The notes: generated from the letters alone by a model not told the origin. A stretch of DNA of 64,000 nt from Microcella daejeonensis (GCF_026625045.1 NZ_CP113089.1:248001-312000); one strand, 5' to 3'. Positions 31,071 to 41,163 are shown, counted from the first letter of the stretch. A program made the numbers and translations.

Positions 31071-34000
31071 TTACCACTGCGAGACCAGCGGCGAACTGGT
31101 GTTCGTCACGGTGTCGCGCACCCGGTAATCGCCGAAGCCGCTGTAGCAGGGCAGCTCGCCCTCCCAGCTGCCGTTGCCGTCGATCGTGCGGGCGTACGGG
31201 CCGGAGAACTCGTTGCCCGGGGTATCGCTGCACACGAGCTGGATCTGGGTCCCCGGGGCGAAGTTGCGCGCCGTCACGTAGTAGTAGCGACCCGTGCCGG
31301 GCGGGTCGCCCGAACCGCGCAGCGCCAGGCTCGGGCTGGGGGGCGGCGTCGGCGGGTCGGCCAGACGGGCGCTGCCGGAGCGGATCTCGCCGCGCGAACC
31401 GTTCGTGAGAGTCCGCACGTCGATCGTCACCTGCTGGCTCGCATTGCCGCCGGTGAAGCGGGCCTCCCGGTTGTTCGCGCCGGTCGTCTGCCACCCTCCG
31501 CCGTTGAAGCGGTACTCGTACTGCCCGACCTGTCCGGGTGCCGGGTCCCAGCGGAAGGTCACCGCCGAGGTCGTGATGTCGCTCGAGCTGATCCCGCCCG
31601 GGCGGCCGGGCGTCGGCGTGGCCGAGCCGGCGGTCGCCGTCGCCGGGCTCCAGTCCCGGGCGTTGCGGGCCTCGACCCGGGCCGAGTAGGCCGTACCGAC
31701 GGTCTTGCCGGCGAAGGTGTAGCTCGTGACGTTGCCGAGCTCGACGATCTGCCCGTCGCTCAAGGTGACGCGGTAGTTGGTGATCGGGCGCCCGTTGTTC
31801 GCTCCCGCGCTCCAGCTGACCGTCACGTTGCCGTTGCCGTTGCTCGTCGCCGAGATGCTCGCGCTCGCCGGAGCGGCCGGGGCGCCGAAGGGGCGGGCCG
31901 TGGCGCTCGCCGCGGAATCCTCGCTCCAGCCGTGCACGTTGTGCGCGCCGACGCGGAACGTGTAGTCCTGGCCGTTGGCGAGGCCCTCGATCGTGTGCTG
32001 ACCGGCCTGTGCGACCGTGCGCTGCTCGCCGCCCCACTTGATGACGTAGGAGTCGTTCGGATTGCCGTTGGAGGCAGGCGGCTGGAAGCTGATGGTCACC
32101 GAGCCGTCGCCCTCGGTCACGATGGCGGGTGCTCCCGGGCGGTCGGGACGATCCTCGACCGTGACGATGAAGGAGCCCTGCACCTGGCGCGCGGGGTCCT
32201 CGGTCGCGTCGCCGACCACGTAGACGACCGCGACGTCGCCGATGAAGGAGGACACGGCATCCACCGTGATCTCGCCGGAGGCGCGGTCGAGCGAGACGCG
32301 CGCGCCCGAGGCGGAGTTCGTGATCGAGGCCGACTCCAGCGTCAGCGGCTCCCCCGACGCGGCGAAGGGGTTGAAGTCGTTGGCGAGCACGTTCACGGTC
32401 GCGCTGTCGCCGCGCTGGGCGACCGCCCGGTCCTCTGCGGGCTGGGCGAGCGGGCGCGTGCTCGAGACCGTCGTCACGGTGACCGTCCCCGGAACGGTGA
32501 ACTCGCCGTACTGCAGGCTCACCTCGAAGGTGCCGACCGTGCCCGGCTGCGTGCCGCGCGGCGAGGAGACGGTGAACTGCGAGCCCGAGAGGCGCGCATC
32601 GATCGCGGCGGTGCCGCCGGTGGGCCCGGAGTAGTCGACCTCGGCGATGATGGCCGGGTTGGGGTGCCCGGTCGAGTCGCGCAGGTCGATGGTGACCGGC
32701 TCCTCGCCCGCCTCGATGGTGACGTTCTGCGGGGTGAACGTGGGAGGGGCATCCCGGAAATCAGGATCGCCGACCGTGATCGGGAGGGTGATGAGGGCGG
32801 TGCGGCCGGTCGGATCATCGGCGGATTCGCCGTCGGTGACCTCGAAGCTGAGGGATGCCGCCCCGCGGTAATCGGTGAACGGCGCGTACTGCAGCGTGTC
32901 GGCGTCGACGACGAGCTCGCCGCCCGACCCGTTCGTGGCGGAGACCGTCGCGGGGCTCGTGATGATCGCGGGCTGACCGCTCGGCACGATGAGGATGTCC
33001 TCGAGATCCCACTCCCCGCTGCCGTTCATCTCGATGATCTGCTCGGGCAGCGCCGGATCGAGGTACGGCGGCGGGAAGGTCTCCTCCGCGCCCGCGGCGG
33101 GCGGCACGATGATGAAGGCCTGCGCCGAGAGCTCGTCGAGCTCGTTGGTGAGCCGGTAGGCGATGGCGATGCGGAACTGCTCGGCTCTCACCGCGATGGT
33201 GCCGTCGTCGAGCACGGTCGCCGCGTCGGCGTTCGGCCCCTCGATGGAGACGACGAGATCGTCGATGCGACCGCCCGGGTTCGTCGCGCCCTCGCGGACG
33301 TCGACCTCCACGGCGTCCTCGCCGATGACGTCCGCGGGTTCCAGCACGTGATCGATCGCCGTCGGAGGCAGGATCTCGGCGTCGGCGCGCACCTCGACCT
33401 GCACGAAGGCGGTGTCGACCCCGCGAGCGTCGTTCGCGATCTGGTACCGAAGCGTGTAGGTGCCCTCCTCCTCGGGGGCGGTCACGACGATCTGGGTGCG
33501 GTCGATCTCGGCCTCGAGCCCGCGGTCGACCTCGACGATGTCGCTGAGCGAGATCGACCGGCCGCCGGGATCGGAGTCGTTGGCGAGGACGGGCACCGTG
33601 GCCGTGCGACCCGGGCGCACCACGGCCCGGTCGTCGACGGCGTTCGGCGGGAGCAGCTGCTCGGGCGGCGGGACGACGCCGATGCGCACGGTTCCGATCG
33701 CGGTGAGGCCGAAGGTGTCCTGCACGCGGTAGCGGAACTCGTCGGTGCCGCGCGAGCCCGCGAAGGCCTCGTAGGTGATCGAGGTGCTCGTGGTGCTCAC
33801 GACGCGGCCGAGGAAGGGCGCAGAGGTGAGGCCCACGAGCACGGTCGAGTCGCCATCCGGGTCGATGCGATCGAGGGGGATGTCGATGGTGGTCGTGGAA
33901 CCCGCGATGACCCGCCCGGTCACGGGCACCGGGATGGGCTCCCGATTGTCGGCGGCATCCGCCGCGACGACGGTGACGCGCACCTGCGCCGTCGCGCTCT

Positions 34001-36614
34001 CGCCGAAGTCGTCGACGATGCGGTAGCCGACCGAGTACACCCCGGGCTCCTGCGGCGCCTGGTAGCGCACCTGATCGCCCGAGACGAAGGCGAGGCCGCC
34101 GACGTTCTCGAGATCGAGAAGATCGGGGGCCAGCTCGATGCGCGACCCGTCGGGGTGCCGATCGTTGTCGAGCACGTCGACGGCGACGATGTCGCGGGAG
34201 CGCACGGTCACGGGGTCGTCGACGGCGATGGGGGGCTGGTGCTTCACGAGCGGGGGCAGCGGGATGACCGTCACCCCGGCCGTCGAGGTGCCGAGCCCGT
34301 CGGAGATCGTGTACGTGAACTGCGTCTGCTCGGTCACGGCCGTCGACGCCGTGACGCGGATGACCTGGTTGCCGAGCACCTCGACCGAGATGCCGGGATC
34401 GACCGTCGAGGTGTCGACCGACTGCACGGCCATGACCCGGCCCCCGGGCGAGACGTCGTTGGCGAGCACCGAGACCGAGGTCGGCTGTCCCGGCCGCAGG
34501 AACGCGACGTCCTTCACCGCGACCGGCGGGAGGTCGTTCTCCGGGCTCTCGAGCACGTCGATGCGGATGAGCCCGACGCTGTCGGCGGCACCGGCCCCGA
34601 GCGTGTAGACGACGTAGTACACGCCCGCCGCCTCGGCGGAGACCGTGACCGTGCCGCGATCGAGCGTCGCGACCGGCTCGATGCCCTCGGTGATCGCCTC
34701 GACCCCGCGCAGCTCGAGCGGCGCACCGGAGGGCGAGAGGTCGTTGAGCAGGGGCTCGACCACGACCGGCTCGCCCACGTAGGTCGTCGCGAAGTCGGCC
34801 GTGCCGACCGGGTCGACCGTGCCGGCGGCCTTGACGTCGATCGTGAGGACGCCGCTGGCCTCGGCCCGGCCGTCGCCGACCGTGAAGGGCACCTCGGTGA
34901 TGCCGAGCTGGCCGGAGCGGTGCTCGAAGCTCAGGAGCCCGTCGGGGCTCGAGCTCACGATGTCGTTGCCGCTCGGCGCCGCGGCCACGAGGAGGATGTC
35001 GTCGCCGTCGGGGTCGATCCAATCGGCGAGCACGTTGTACTCGATCGTCTGGCCCTGCTCGATCGTGACGGCCGCGCTGCGCACCGAGCGGGGAGGCTCG
35101 TTGAGATCGTCGGGGCGCAGCGTCACCTGGACCTGGGCCTCGGCGACGCCGCCGGGGCGCCCATCGGTGATCGTGTACCGGAAGGTGACCGTGCCCCGCG
35201 CCTCCGGCGCCGGCGTGAGCTGCAGCGCGCGACCCCCGTCGATCGCCGAGAGCGCGCCCCAGCTCTCCGGGATCCCCGAGGTGTCGGACACGGTGAGCAC
35301 GTCCCCGTCGGGGTCGGAGTCGTTGTCGAGCACCGGCAGCACCGTCGAGGAGCCGGGGCGGACGCCGAACTGATCGTCGCGGGCCAGCGGGGGCCGGTTC
35401 TGGTCGGTGCGCTCCGCGAGGGTGTCCTCGAAGGACTGCGTGGCCGACTTCTCGTCGCCCTCCTCGGTCTGCTCCTGCTCGGGCGGCGTGACCTCGTCCC
35501 AGTTCTGCACGAGCGCCATGTTCGAGTCGACGAGCCAGGAATCGCCCGTTGTGAGGTTGTTGAGGGCGATGACGGAGCGGTTGACGCGGAACTCGAGCCG
35601 GTTGCCGCTGGTCGGGCGGCTGAGGTCCTCCACTCCGACCCTGCCGTCGGCGCACGAGAAGGCGTAGCGGGCGGAGCCCGACCAGGCGCCGTGCGCGCAG
35701 CCGTCGAGTCGCACGGGTGCGGCGACGTCGTCGGGGCTCGCGGCAGGGGCATCCACCTCGCCGTCGATGGTCGCGATGTCGCCGCCGCCCAGCGGGATGC
35801 TCAGCAGACCGGTCGCCGTCGCGACGAGGGCGGCTTCGTGCTCCGCACCCGCCTGCTGGACGCGCAGGCCCGCCTCGGGGAGCTCGACGGGGCCGCGGCC
35901 GGCGACGACGAGCGCGGAGGCCTCGGTGTCGAGCGCGACGGCCGTCTCGCCGACGGCGGAGAGCTGGTGCTCGCCGATCGGACCGAAGGCGGCGGTCGCG
36001 GGCTCGGCGCCCGGGGCGGCGATGGTGTGCAGCTCGTCCGATTCGGGGTCGCTCGCGAAGGCGGTGCCGTCGACGGAGACGGCCACGTGCCCGCCGCGGC
36101 CGAGCTCGACCGCCGGCTCCTCGCTGAGCACGTCGAGCACGATGCCGTTGGCGATGTCGGTGACCCAGACCTCGCCCGACGCCGGATCGTGCACCGCGAG
36201 AGTGGTGCCGCCGAGCGCGACCTCGGCCCCGACGGGGATCTCGGTCAGGCTCTCGAGCGTCGTGTAGGAGGGGTTGATGGTCTCGACGGTGCCGAGGCTC
36301 GGGTCGTGCAGCACGACCGCCTCGCCGTTCTGCAGCACGTCGGCCTGCCCGGTGACGGTCGGCACGGCGGCGTTGAGGGCCTCGATCTGACGGTTCAGGC
36401 GCCCGGCCAGCTGCTCCTCGCCGTTGGTGACCCAGACGATGCGGGCATCGAGATCGACCTCGGAGACGGGGAAGCCCTCGTGGAGGACGGCGAGGACGGT
36501 GGGCACGGCGATGACGAGGGCGAGCGCCGTCGTCGAGGCGATGGATGCTCTGGTGCGCTTCGCACCGCTGAACACACCCACCAGGCTCCCCGTTCCTCGA
36601 CGACCGTTCCCCAC
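31071..36614 (-). CDS. Giant Ig-like/fibronectin III surface protein
   Basis: A 1847-residue protein. A hydrophobic helix at about 27-45 is the membrane anchor or signal; 50-350 is beta-rich, propeller-like; then about ten Ig-like/cadherin-like modules, each starting with a form of D-D-x-x-x-V-R-P-G and V-L-A-N-D-S-D-P-G-G, from about 400 to 1480. Three fibronectin III-like domains follow (about 1500-1760) and a C-terminal beta domain with two Cys. It is likely a long rod outside the membrane. GTG 36614 is the start. It sits between a kinase/FHA set and MoxR. Comparable giant proteins occur in actinobacterial type VII-like clusters. Length may vary by module loss. Confidence 0.85.
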   Translation of the reverse strand: MGNGRRGTGSLVGVFSGAKRTRASIASTTALALVIAVPTVLAVLHEGFPVSEVDLDARIVWVTNGEEQLAGRLNRQIEALNAAVPTVTGQADVLQNGEAVVLHDPSLGTVETINPSYTTLESLTEIPVGAEVALGGTTLAVHDPASGEVWVTDIANGIVLDVLSEEPAVELGRGGHVAVSVDGTAFASDPESDELHTIAAPGAEPATAAFGPIGEHQLSAVGETAVALDTEASALVVAGRGPVELPEAGLRVQQAGAEHEAALVATATGLLSIPLGGGDIATIDGEVDAPAASPDDVAAPVRLDGCAHGAWSGSARYAFSCADGRVGVEDLSRPTSGNRLEFRVNRSVIALNNLTTGDSWLVDSNMALVQNWDEVTPPEQEQTEEGDEKSATQSFEDTLAERTDQNRPPLARDDQFGVRPGSSTVLPVLDNDSDPDGDVLTVSDTSGIPESWGALSAIDGGRALQLTPAPEARGTVTFRYTITDGRPGGVAEAQVQVTLRPDDLNEPPRSVRSAAVTIEQGQTIEYNVLADWIDPDGDDILLVAAAPSGNDIVSSSPDGLLSFEHRSGQLGITEVPFTVGDGRAEASGVLTIDVKAAGTVDPVGTADFATTYVGEPVVVEPLLNDLSPSGAPLELRGVEAITEGIEPVATLDRGTVTVSAEAAGVYYVVYTLGAGAADSVGLIRIDVLESPENDLPPVAVKDVAFLRPGQPTSVSVLANDVSPGGRVMAVQSVDTSTVDPGISVEVLGNQVIRVTASTAVTEQTQFTYTISDGLGTSTAGVTVIPLPPLVKHQPPIAVDDPVTVRSRDIVAVDVLDNDRHPDGSRIELAPDLLDLENVGGLAFVSGDQVRYQAPQEPGVYSVGYRIVDDFGESATAQVRVTVVAADAADNREPIPVPVTGRVIAGSTTTIDIPLDRIDPDGDSTVLVGLTSAPFLGRVVSTTSTSITYEAFAGSRGTDEFRYRVQDTFGLTAIGTVRIGVVPPPEQLLPPNAVDDRAVVRPGRTATVPVLANDSDPGGRSISLSDIVEVDRGLEAEIDRTQIVVTAPEEEGTYTLRYQIANDARGVDTAFVQVEVRADAEILPPTAIDHVLEPADVIGEDAVEVDVREGATNPGGRIDDLVVSIEGPNADAATVLDDGTIAVRAEQFRIAIAYRLTNELDELSAQAFIIVPPAAGAEETFPPPYLDPALPEQIIEMNGSGEWDLEDILIVPSGQPAIITSPATVSATNGSGGELVVDADTLQYAPFTDYRGAASLSFEVTDGESADDPTGRTALITLPITVGDPDFRDAPPTFTPQNVTIEAGEEPVTIDLRDSTGHPNPAIIAEVDYSGPTGGTAAIDARLSGSQFTVSSPRGTQPGTVGTFEVSLQYGEFTVPGTVTVTTVSSTRPLAQPAEDRAVAQRGDSATVNVLANDFNPFAASGEPLTLESASITNSASGARVSLDRASGEITVDAVSSFIGDVAVVYVVGDATEDPARQVQGSFIVTVEDRPDRPGAPAIVTEGDGSVTISFQPPASNGNPNDSYVIKWGGEQRTVAQAGQHTIEGLANGQDYTFRVGAHNVHGWSEDSAASATARPFGAPAAPASASISATSNGNGNVTVSWSAGANNGRPITNYRVTLSDGQIVELGNVTSYTFAGKTVGTAYSARVEARNARDWSPATATAGSATPTPGRPGGISSSDITTSAVTFRWDPAPGQVGQYEYRFNGGGWQTTGANNREARFTGGNASQQVTIDVRTLTNGSRGEIRSGSARLADPPTPPPSPSLALRGSGDPPGTGRYYYVTARNFAPGTQIQLVCSDTPGNEFSGPYARTIDGNGSWEGELPCYSGFGDYRVRDTVTNTSSPLVSQW

Positions 36615-36681
36615 GGTCCGCCGACGACCGTACCACGACCGAGAAACCGTCAGGAACGCGGCCCCCGATGCCGGAAGGGGT

Positions 36682-37395
36682 TCAGCGGGCGGAGGGCTCG
36701 GAGCCGACCTCGGCGCCCGCGTCGTCGAGGAGCGGCAGGTCGTCGAGCCCGACCAGATGGGTCGCGATCGCGTACTCCACCAGGCGCGCGCGGCGGTTCG
36801 TGGCGAGCTTGCCCGCGCCGCCCCGGAGCCCGTCGACGCCGATCCTGTCGAGCTTCTCGCACACGTTGTCGAGCTTGCGGTTGAAGGTCGTCGTCGGCCA
36901 GCCGAGTCGCTCGGCGGCCTGCGCGGAGCTGGGCAGCTCGGCCCGACCGCGTCGGGCCTGCAGCAGGAAGGGCTCGCAGAGCGCGAGGATCAGCATGCGC
37001 TGCGTGCGGGTGAAGGTGATGGGCGCGATGGTCGTCGACCCGGCCGTCGACCCGCCGAGCGGCGAGGTGCGGAAGTGGTCGCCCTCGGAGTGGATCGCGA
37101 AGTCGTAGGTCGTCGATCCGGCGGTGAAGACCACCTGCAGCTCGGGGAAGACGATCGGGAGCTTCGCCCCCGGAGAGAGCCACGCCTGAACGGATCCGGC
37201 GGCGTCGGAGACGGTCGCGGTGAGCAGCTGGCCGACGTTGTGCAGCCACCACAGGTCGAACTCGTGCCGCAGGGAGAGGAACCGGCGGTGCAGGTACGGG
37301 TTCTCGTCGATCGAGAGGTCGGCCTCCCGCCCGATGAAGAACTCGTCGGCGACGTCGAACCACTCGCCGCAGTACTCGACCTTCAGCGGCGTCAT
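36682..37395 (-). CDS. FHA-domain protein with C-terminal helix-turn-helix
   Basis: A 237-residue protein. The first 110 residues form an FHA-like fold (F-F-I-G-R-E-A-D near 20-27, H-R-R-F near 35, W-W-L-H-N-V-G near 49). Residues 135-200 look like a winged helix-turn-helix: T-R-T-Q-R-M-L-I-L-A, A-A-E-R-L-G-W-P-T-T-T-F-N-R-K-L. It may bring a phosphorylated partner to DNA, so it could be a kinase-controlled regulator. ATG 37395 overlaps the kinase stop by four bases. Confidence 0.82.
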   Translation of the reverse strand: MTPLKVEYCGEWFDVADEFFIGREADLSIDENPYLHRRFLSLRHEFDLWWLHNVGQLLTATVSDAAGSVQAWLSPGAKLPIVFPELQVVFTAGSTTYDFAIHSEGDHFRTSPLGGSTAGSTTIAPITFTRTQRMLILALCEPFLLQARRGRAELPSSAQAAERLGWPTTTFNRKLDNVCEKLDRIGVDGLRGGAGKLATNRRARLVEYAIATHLVGLDDLPLLDDAGAEVGSEPSAR

Positions 37396-39116
37396 GGCGT
37401 GCACCCCTCCGTGGTGGGCGACAGGGAGCCGGCGCGCTGCACCGCGACAGCGATGCAGACCTGCGTGCCGGGGGCGACGCCCTCGACGACGATGCGCCCC
37501 TCGGCGGACTCCTGCACGACGGCGGTGTCGCTCGGGTTCGTGACGGGGAACCAGCGGAACACGTCGCGCTCCTTCGGGTCGGGGTTCGTCACGGTGAAGG
37601 TGACGGTGCCGTCCGCCTCGACCGCCCCCGGCAGGATGCCCGGCGGCTCGATCACGTCGACCACCGCTCCCCCGCCCGCGTCGGGCGCGGTCGACGGGCT
37701 CTCGTCGGCGGGGACGACGGTCGGCCCCACGACCACGGCGACGGCGACGATCGCCGCGAGGACGACTGCACCGATCGAGCCGATGAGGATGTTGCGGCGA
37801 CGGGCGGCGGGATCGCGGGCGTCCGCACCCTCGCGGTCGCGGCCGTCCGCGTCGCGATCGGTCGACGGCGGGGCGGGAACGGGCGGGGCGGGAGCGGGCG
37901 AGGCGGACGGGCGCACGGTGTCGGCGATGCCGGCGCCGCGCATGACGGTCGCGTCGAGCGGAGCGGAACCGGTGACGGCCGTCGCGCCGTCGGTCTCGGC
38001 ACCGCGGATGACGGTGGACTCGGGCACGACCGCCGGCGACGCGGCCCCCGTCGCCGCAGGGGCAGGAGGGGGCGGGATGACCGGCGGCGCCGCGGGAGCG
38101 GCCGGGGCCTGCGCCTGGATGACGGAGACCCCGCGGACGCGCGTCTCGTCGGCATCGGGCGAGGACGGCTCGGCCGTCGCGGTCTCGGCCGCGGCCAGCT
38201 GCGGCACGTCGAGGGTCGTCGCCTGGAAGCCGAGCTCCATCTCGACCCGCTGCAGCGCCCGGCCGAACTCGATCGCGCTCGCGAAGCGGTCGGCCGGCGC
38301 GCTCGCCATGCCCTTCGCGAGCACGGCGATGAGGCTGCGGGGCAGATCGGCCCGCGGCATCGGCGTGACGATGCCGCGCTCGATCCGGCCGATGAGGTCG
38401 AGCGCGCCGTTGGAGCGGCCCTCGACCTCGAAGGGGCTGCGCCCGGCGAGGAGGGTGTGCACGGTGGCGGCCAGCGCGAAGACGTCGGAACGGACATCCG
38501 GTCGCGGATCGTCGGCGAACATCTCGGGGGGCGACCACGGGATCGACATGCCGACCGTCTGCCCGCCGCCCGTCGTCGCGGCCTCCTCGACCGCGCGGCG
38601 GCTCGTCGTGGTGTGCACCGGCAGCTCGCTCTCGACCGCCGAGGAGATGCCGAAGTCGGTCAGGGCCGGCCAGCCGTAGTCGTTGGTGAGCACGTTCGCC
38701 GGCTTGATGTCGCGGTGCAGGATGCCCGCCGCATGGGCCGTGGCGACGGCGCCGCTGATGCGCACGCCCACGCGCAGCGCGTCGGTGATGCTGAAGGGCC
38801 GCCGCTTGTACTGCTCGGCGAGGCTCGGGCCGGCGCAGTACTCCATGACGAAGTAGGGGCGGCCGTCGTCGGCCACCGCGGCGCCGTAGATCGTGACGAT
38901 GTAGGGATGCGCGGAGAGCTGCGCCATGAGGTTGGCCTCGGCGACGAAGGCCTGCGTCGACTGCGTCGACAGGTCGTCGGCGAGCAGCACCTTGACGGCG
39001 ACCTTGCGCCGCGGCAGCTGCTGCTCGTAGAGGAAGACGTCGGCGAAGCCGCCGGAGCCGAGCAGGCGCACCGGCTCGAGGCCGGGCAGGATCGGGGGCT
39101 CTCCCGCTCGACGCAC
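37392..39116 (-). CDS. Transmembrane Ser/Thr protein kinase
   Basis: A 574-residue Hanks-type kinase. G-S-G-G-F-A-D-V near 21-28, catalytic Lys in V-A-V-K-V, H-R-D-I-K-P-A-N-V-L, D-F-G and S-P-P-E-M are all present, so it should be active. A long Pro/Ala linker (about 300-460) has Thr-containing R-V-R-G and V-I-R-G sites, then one membrane helix (I-G-S-I-G-A-V-V-L-A-A-I) and a ~100-residue outside domain with two Cys. GTG 39116 is chosen for GGAGGG eight bases upstream. It pairs with the PP2C phosphatase and three FHA proteins in the operon. Confidence 0.93.
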   Translation of the reverse strand: MRRAGEPPILPGLEPVRLLGSGGFADVFLYEQQLPRRKVAVKVLLADDLSTQSTQAFVAEANLMAQLSAHPYIVTIYGAAVADDGRPYFVMEYCAGPSLAEQYKRRPFSITDALRVGVRISGAVATAHAAGILHRDIKPANVLTNDYGWPALTDFGISSAVESELPVHTTTSRRAVEEAATTGGGQTVGMSIPWSPPEMFADDPRPDVRSDVFALAATVHTLLAGRSPFEVEGRSNGALDLIGRIERGIVTPMPRADLPRSLIAVLAKGMASAPADRFASAIEFGRALQRVEMELGFQATTLDVPQLAAAETATAEPSSPDADETRVRGVSVIQAQAPAAPAAPPVIPPPPAPAATGAASPAVVPESTVIRGAETDGATAVTGSAPLDATVMRGAGIADTVRPSASPAPAPPVPAPPSTDRDADGRDREGADARDPAARRRNILIGSIGAVVLAAIVAVAVVVGPTVVPADESPSTAPDAGGGAVVDVIEPPGILPGAVEADGTVTFTVTNPDPKERDVFRWFPVTNPSDTAVVQESAEGRIVVEGVAPGTQVCIAVAVQRAGSLSPTTEGCTP

Positions 39117-39118
39117 GC

Positions 39119-40321
39119 TCAGCCCTCCCGCACCGTGAGGGTGATGCCGCCGAGGTCGACGACCGTGCCGCCGAGCACGACGCTCGACTCCCCCGCGCGC
39201 AGCTGGCGCGGGGTCGCACCCGGAGCGCGCAGCACCGTGCCGTTGCGCGAGTGCAGGTCGGTGACGACGACCGAGTCGCCCTCGAGGTCGAAGCGCACGT
39301 GGTTGCGCGAGATGTCGTCGGCGCCGGGCAGGCCGACGAGCTGCGGGATGCGCCCGTCGCTCACCCGGCTCGTGCTGGGGGCGCGACCGACGATGATCGA
39401 GCCGTCGAGCGCCGCGCTGCCGCCGGAGGAGATGTCGAGCACGTAGCGCGGACCGGACGCGGCCGCCGGGGCCGACTCCGCGGCCGCGGCGCGCAGGGCG
39501 GCGAGATCGCTCGCGACGACGGTCAGGCCGTCGTGGTCGCCCGCGTCGGGGGCCGCCGGGGCACTCGGCGCGGGCGGGACGACCGCGGTCTCCTCCGCCG
39601 CCTCGAGCGCCGACGGGATGATCGTGTGCTCGGGAGCGCGGGTGCTGTGGAGGTCGTCGGACGACGACGACGTCCCCGACGTCGGGGCCGCGATCGGTGG
39701 CGCGGCGGGCGGGGCGGGCGGGGCGGCGACTGCGACGGGCGCGGCGACGACGGGGGCGGCGGCTGCGGGTGCGGTGGCTGCGGGAGCCGGGGCGGCATCG
39801 CGCTGCAGGTGCGGCACGACGACGGTGCGATCGACCACCGCGGCGGCGGCCCGGTCGGCGTCGACGGGGACGAGGTCGAGGCTCACGGCCGCGGCCCGCA
39901 CGGCCCCCGAGGCCAGCGGCAGCATCGCCGCATCCGCGGAAGGGGATGCGGTGCTCACCGAGCGGACGGTCACCGAGACCGCGTCGGTCAGCAGGTGCTC
40001 CGCCCACGTGACGACGGTGGAGGCGTCGATGGTCGAGGCTCCGCCGTCGACGGAGACGACCTCGGCCACGAGGCGCCCGCGCACCACGAGCCGGGCGCCC
40101 TCGCCGTCGACGGGGACGAGCAGGGCGAAGGCAGGGGTCGCGGCGAGCCCGCCGGTCGTGAGCGCCGCCATGGCGTCGGCGACGGCATCCCGACCCTGCA
40201 GGGCCGCCCACAGCGACGCGACCTCGACAGGGCGCGCGCCGTCGTCGACGACGAGCACCGATCCCTCGGCCGCGACGACCAGCAGTCCGTCGGCTGCGGA
40301 CTCGTAGCGCAGTGCGCTCAT
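39119..40321 (-). CDS. FHA-domain protein
   Basis: A 400-residue cytoplasmic protein. An N-terminal alpha/beta domain of about 160 residues of unknown type is joined by an Ala/Pro linker (about 175-285) to a C-terminal FHA domain with I-I-V-G-R-A-P, I-S-R-N-H-V and H-S-R-N-G-T. It is two bases from the kinase gene and overlaps the PP2C stop by four bases. It likely binds a phosphothreonine of the kinase. Confidence 0.88.
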   Translation of the reverse strand: MSALRYESAADGLLVVAAEGSVLVVDDGARPVEVASLWAALQGRDAVADAMAALTTGGLAATPAFALLVPVDGEGARLVVRGRLVAEVVSVDGGASTIDASTVVTWAEHLLTDAVSVTVRSVSTASPSADAAMLPLASGAVRAAAVSLDLVPVDADRAAAAVVDRTVVVPHLQRDAAPAPAATAPAAAAPVVAAPVAVAAPPAPPAAPPIAAPTSGTSSSSDDLHSTRAPEHTIIPSALEAAEETAVVPPAPSAPAAPDAGDHDGLTVVASDLAALRAAAAESAPAAASGPRYVLDISSGGSAALDGSIIVGRAPSTSRVSDGRIPQLVGLPGADDISRNHVRFDLEGDSVVVTDLHSRNGTVLRAPGATPRQLRAGESSVVLGGTVVDLGGITLTVREG

Positions 40322-41163
40322 GCGTCTCCTCGATTCGGGCGGGGCGCGGTCTCCTCCGGGATGACGGGAGCGTCGCGCGTGGCGCTCGCCTCGTGCACGG
40401 CGGCGGCGCCGTCGACCTCGACGACGACGACCGACACGTTGTCGTGCCCGCCGCGCTCGAGCGCGAGCTCGACGAGCACCTCGGCAGGGGTGGGCCCACC
40501 GGGCTGGAAGCGCGCGAGCGCCTCGGCGATCTCGACGTCGGCGAGCTCTTTGCTGAGGCCGTCGGAGCAGACCACGAAACCGTGGCCGGGCCGCAGCGGG
40601 ATGAGCCAGACGTCGGGCGTGAGCGCGTCGACGACGCCGAGGGCCTTCGTGATGACGTTGCGGTCGGGATGCTGCCGCGCCTCGTCCGGCGAGATCAGCC
40701 CGGCGTCGACGAGCTCCTGCACGGCGGAGTGATCGGTGCTGATCTGCCGCAGATCGCGACCGTCCCAGGTGTAGACGCGCGAGTCGCCGATGTTGAGCGC
40801 CATCCAGTGCGGCACGGGCGGCAGCCCCGCCTCGACGAGCACCACCCCGGTGAGGGTCGTGCCCGCGAGGCCGGAGGGGCCCTGCTCGTCGTGCGCGATG
40901 GCGATGACCGAGTCGTTCGCGGCGGCGATCGCCGAGAGCACCTCGGCGGGGCTCGGAGCGGTGCCGCGCAGGTCGGCGAGGGCCGCGACGGCGCGGCGGC
41001 TCGCCTCGTCGCCGCGCGCGTGGCCGCCCATCCCGTCGGCGACGACGTAGACGGGATGCTCCGCGAGCAGGGTGTCCTCGTTGACGCGCCGCACGCGACC
41101 GCGGTCGCTCGCCGCGCTCGCCGAGACGCGGGGAGCCCCGGATGAGGACGCCGTCGTCGTCAT
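40318..41163 (-). CDS. PP2C-type Ser/Thr protein phosphatase
   Basis: A 281-residue Mn/Mg-dependent phosphatase of the PstP/PrpC type. Motifs: D-R-G-R-V-R-R-V-N-E-D near 20-30, V-A-D-G-M-G-G-H near 41-48, G-D-S-R-V-Y near 126, C-S-D-G-L-S and G-G-H-D-N-V-S. There is no membrane helix. It should reverse the neighbouring kinase. ATG 41163 has GGGGGGAG upstream; it is first in the long operon. A TACAGT at 41253-41248 may be its -10 box. Confidence 0.95.
   Translation of the reverse strand: MTTTASSSGAPRVSASAASDRGRVRRVNEDTLLAEHPVYVVADGMGGHARGDEASRRAVAALADLRGTAPSPAEVLSAIAAANDSVIAIAHDEQGPSGLAGTTLTGVVLVEAGLPPVPHWMALNIGDSRVYTWDGRDLRQISTDHSAVQELVDAGLISPDEARQHPDRNVITKALGVVDALTPDVWLIPLRPGHGFVVCSDGLSKELADVEIAEALARFQPGGPTPAEVLVELALERGGHDNVSVVVVEVDGAAAVHEASATRDAPVIPEETAPRPNRGDA

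Noticed and set aside
30936..36884. Plus-strand reading frame of 1982 codons opposite the Ig/Fn3 gene
   Set aside because: The minus strand holds a protein with repeated Ig modules, a signal and a normal start; the plus frame is compositionally biased and has no recognisable fold.
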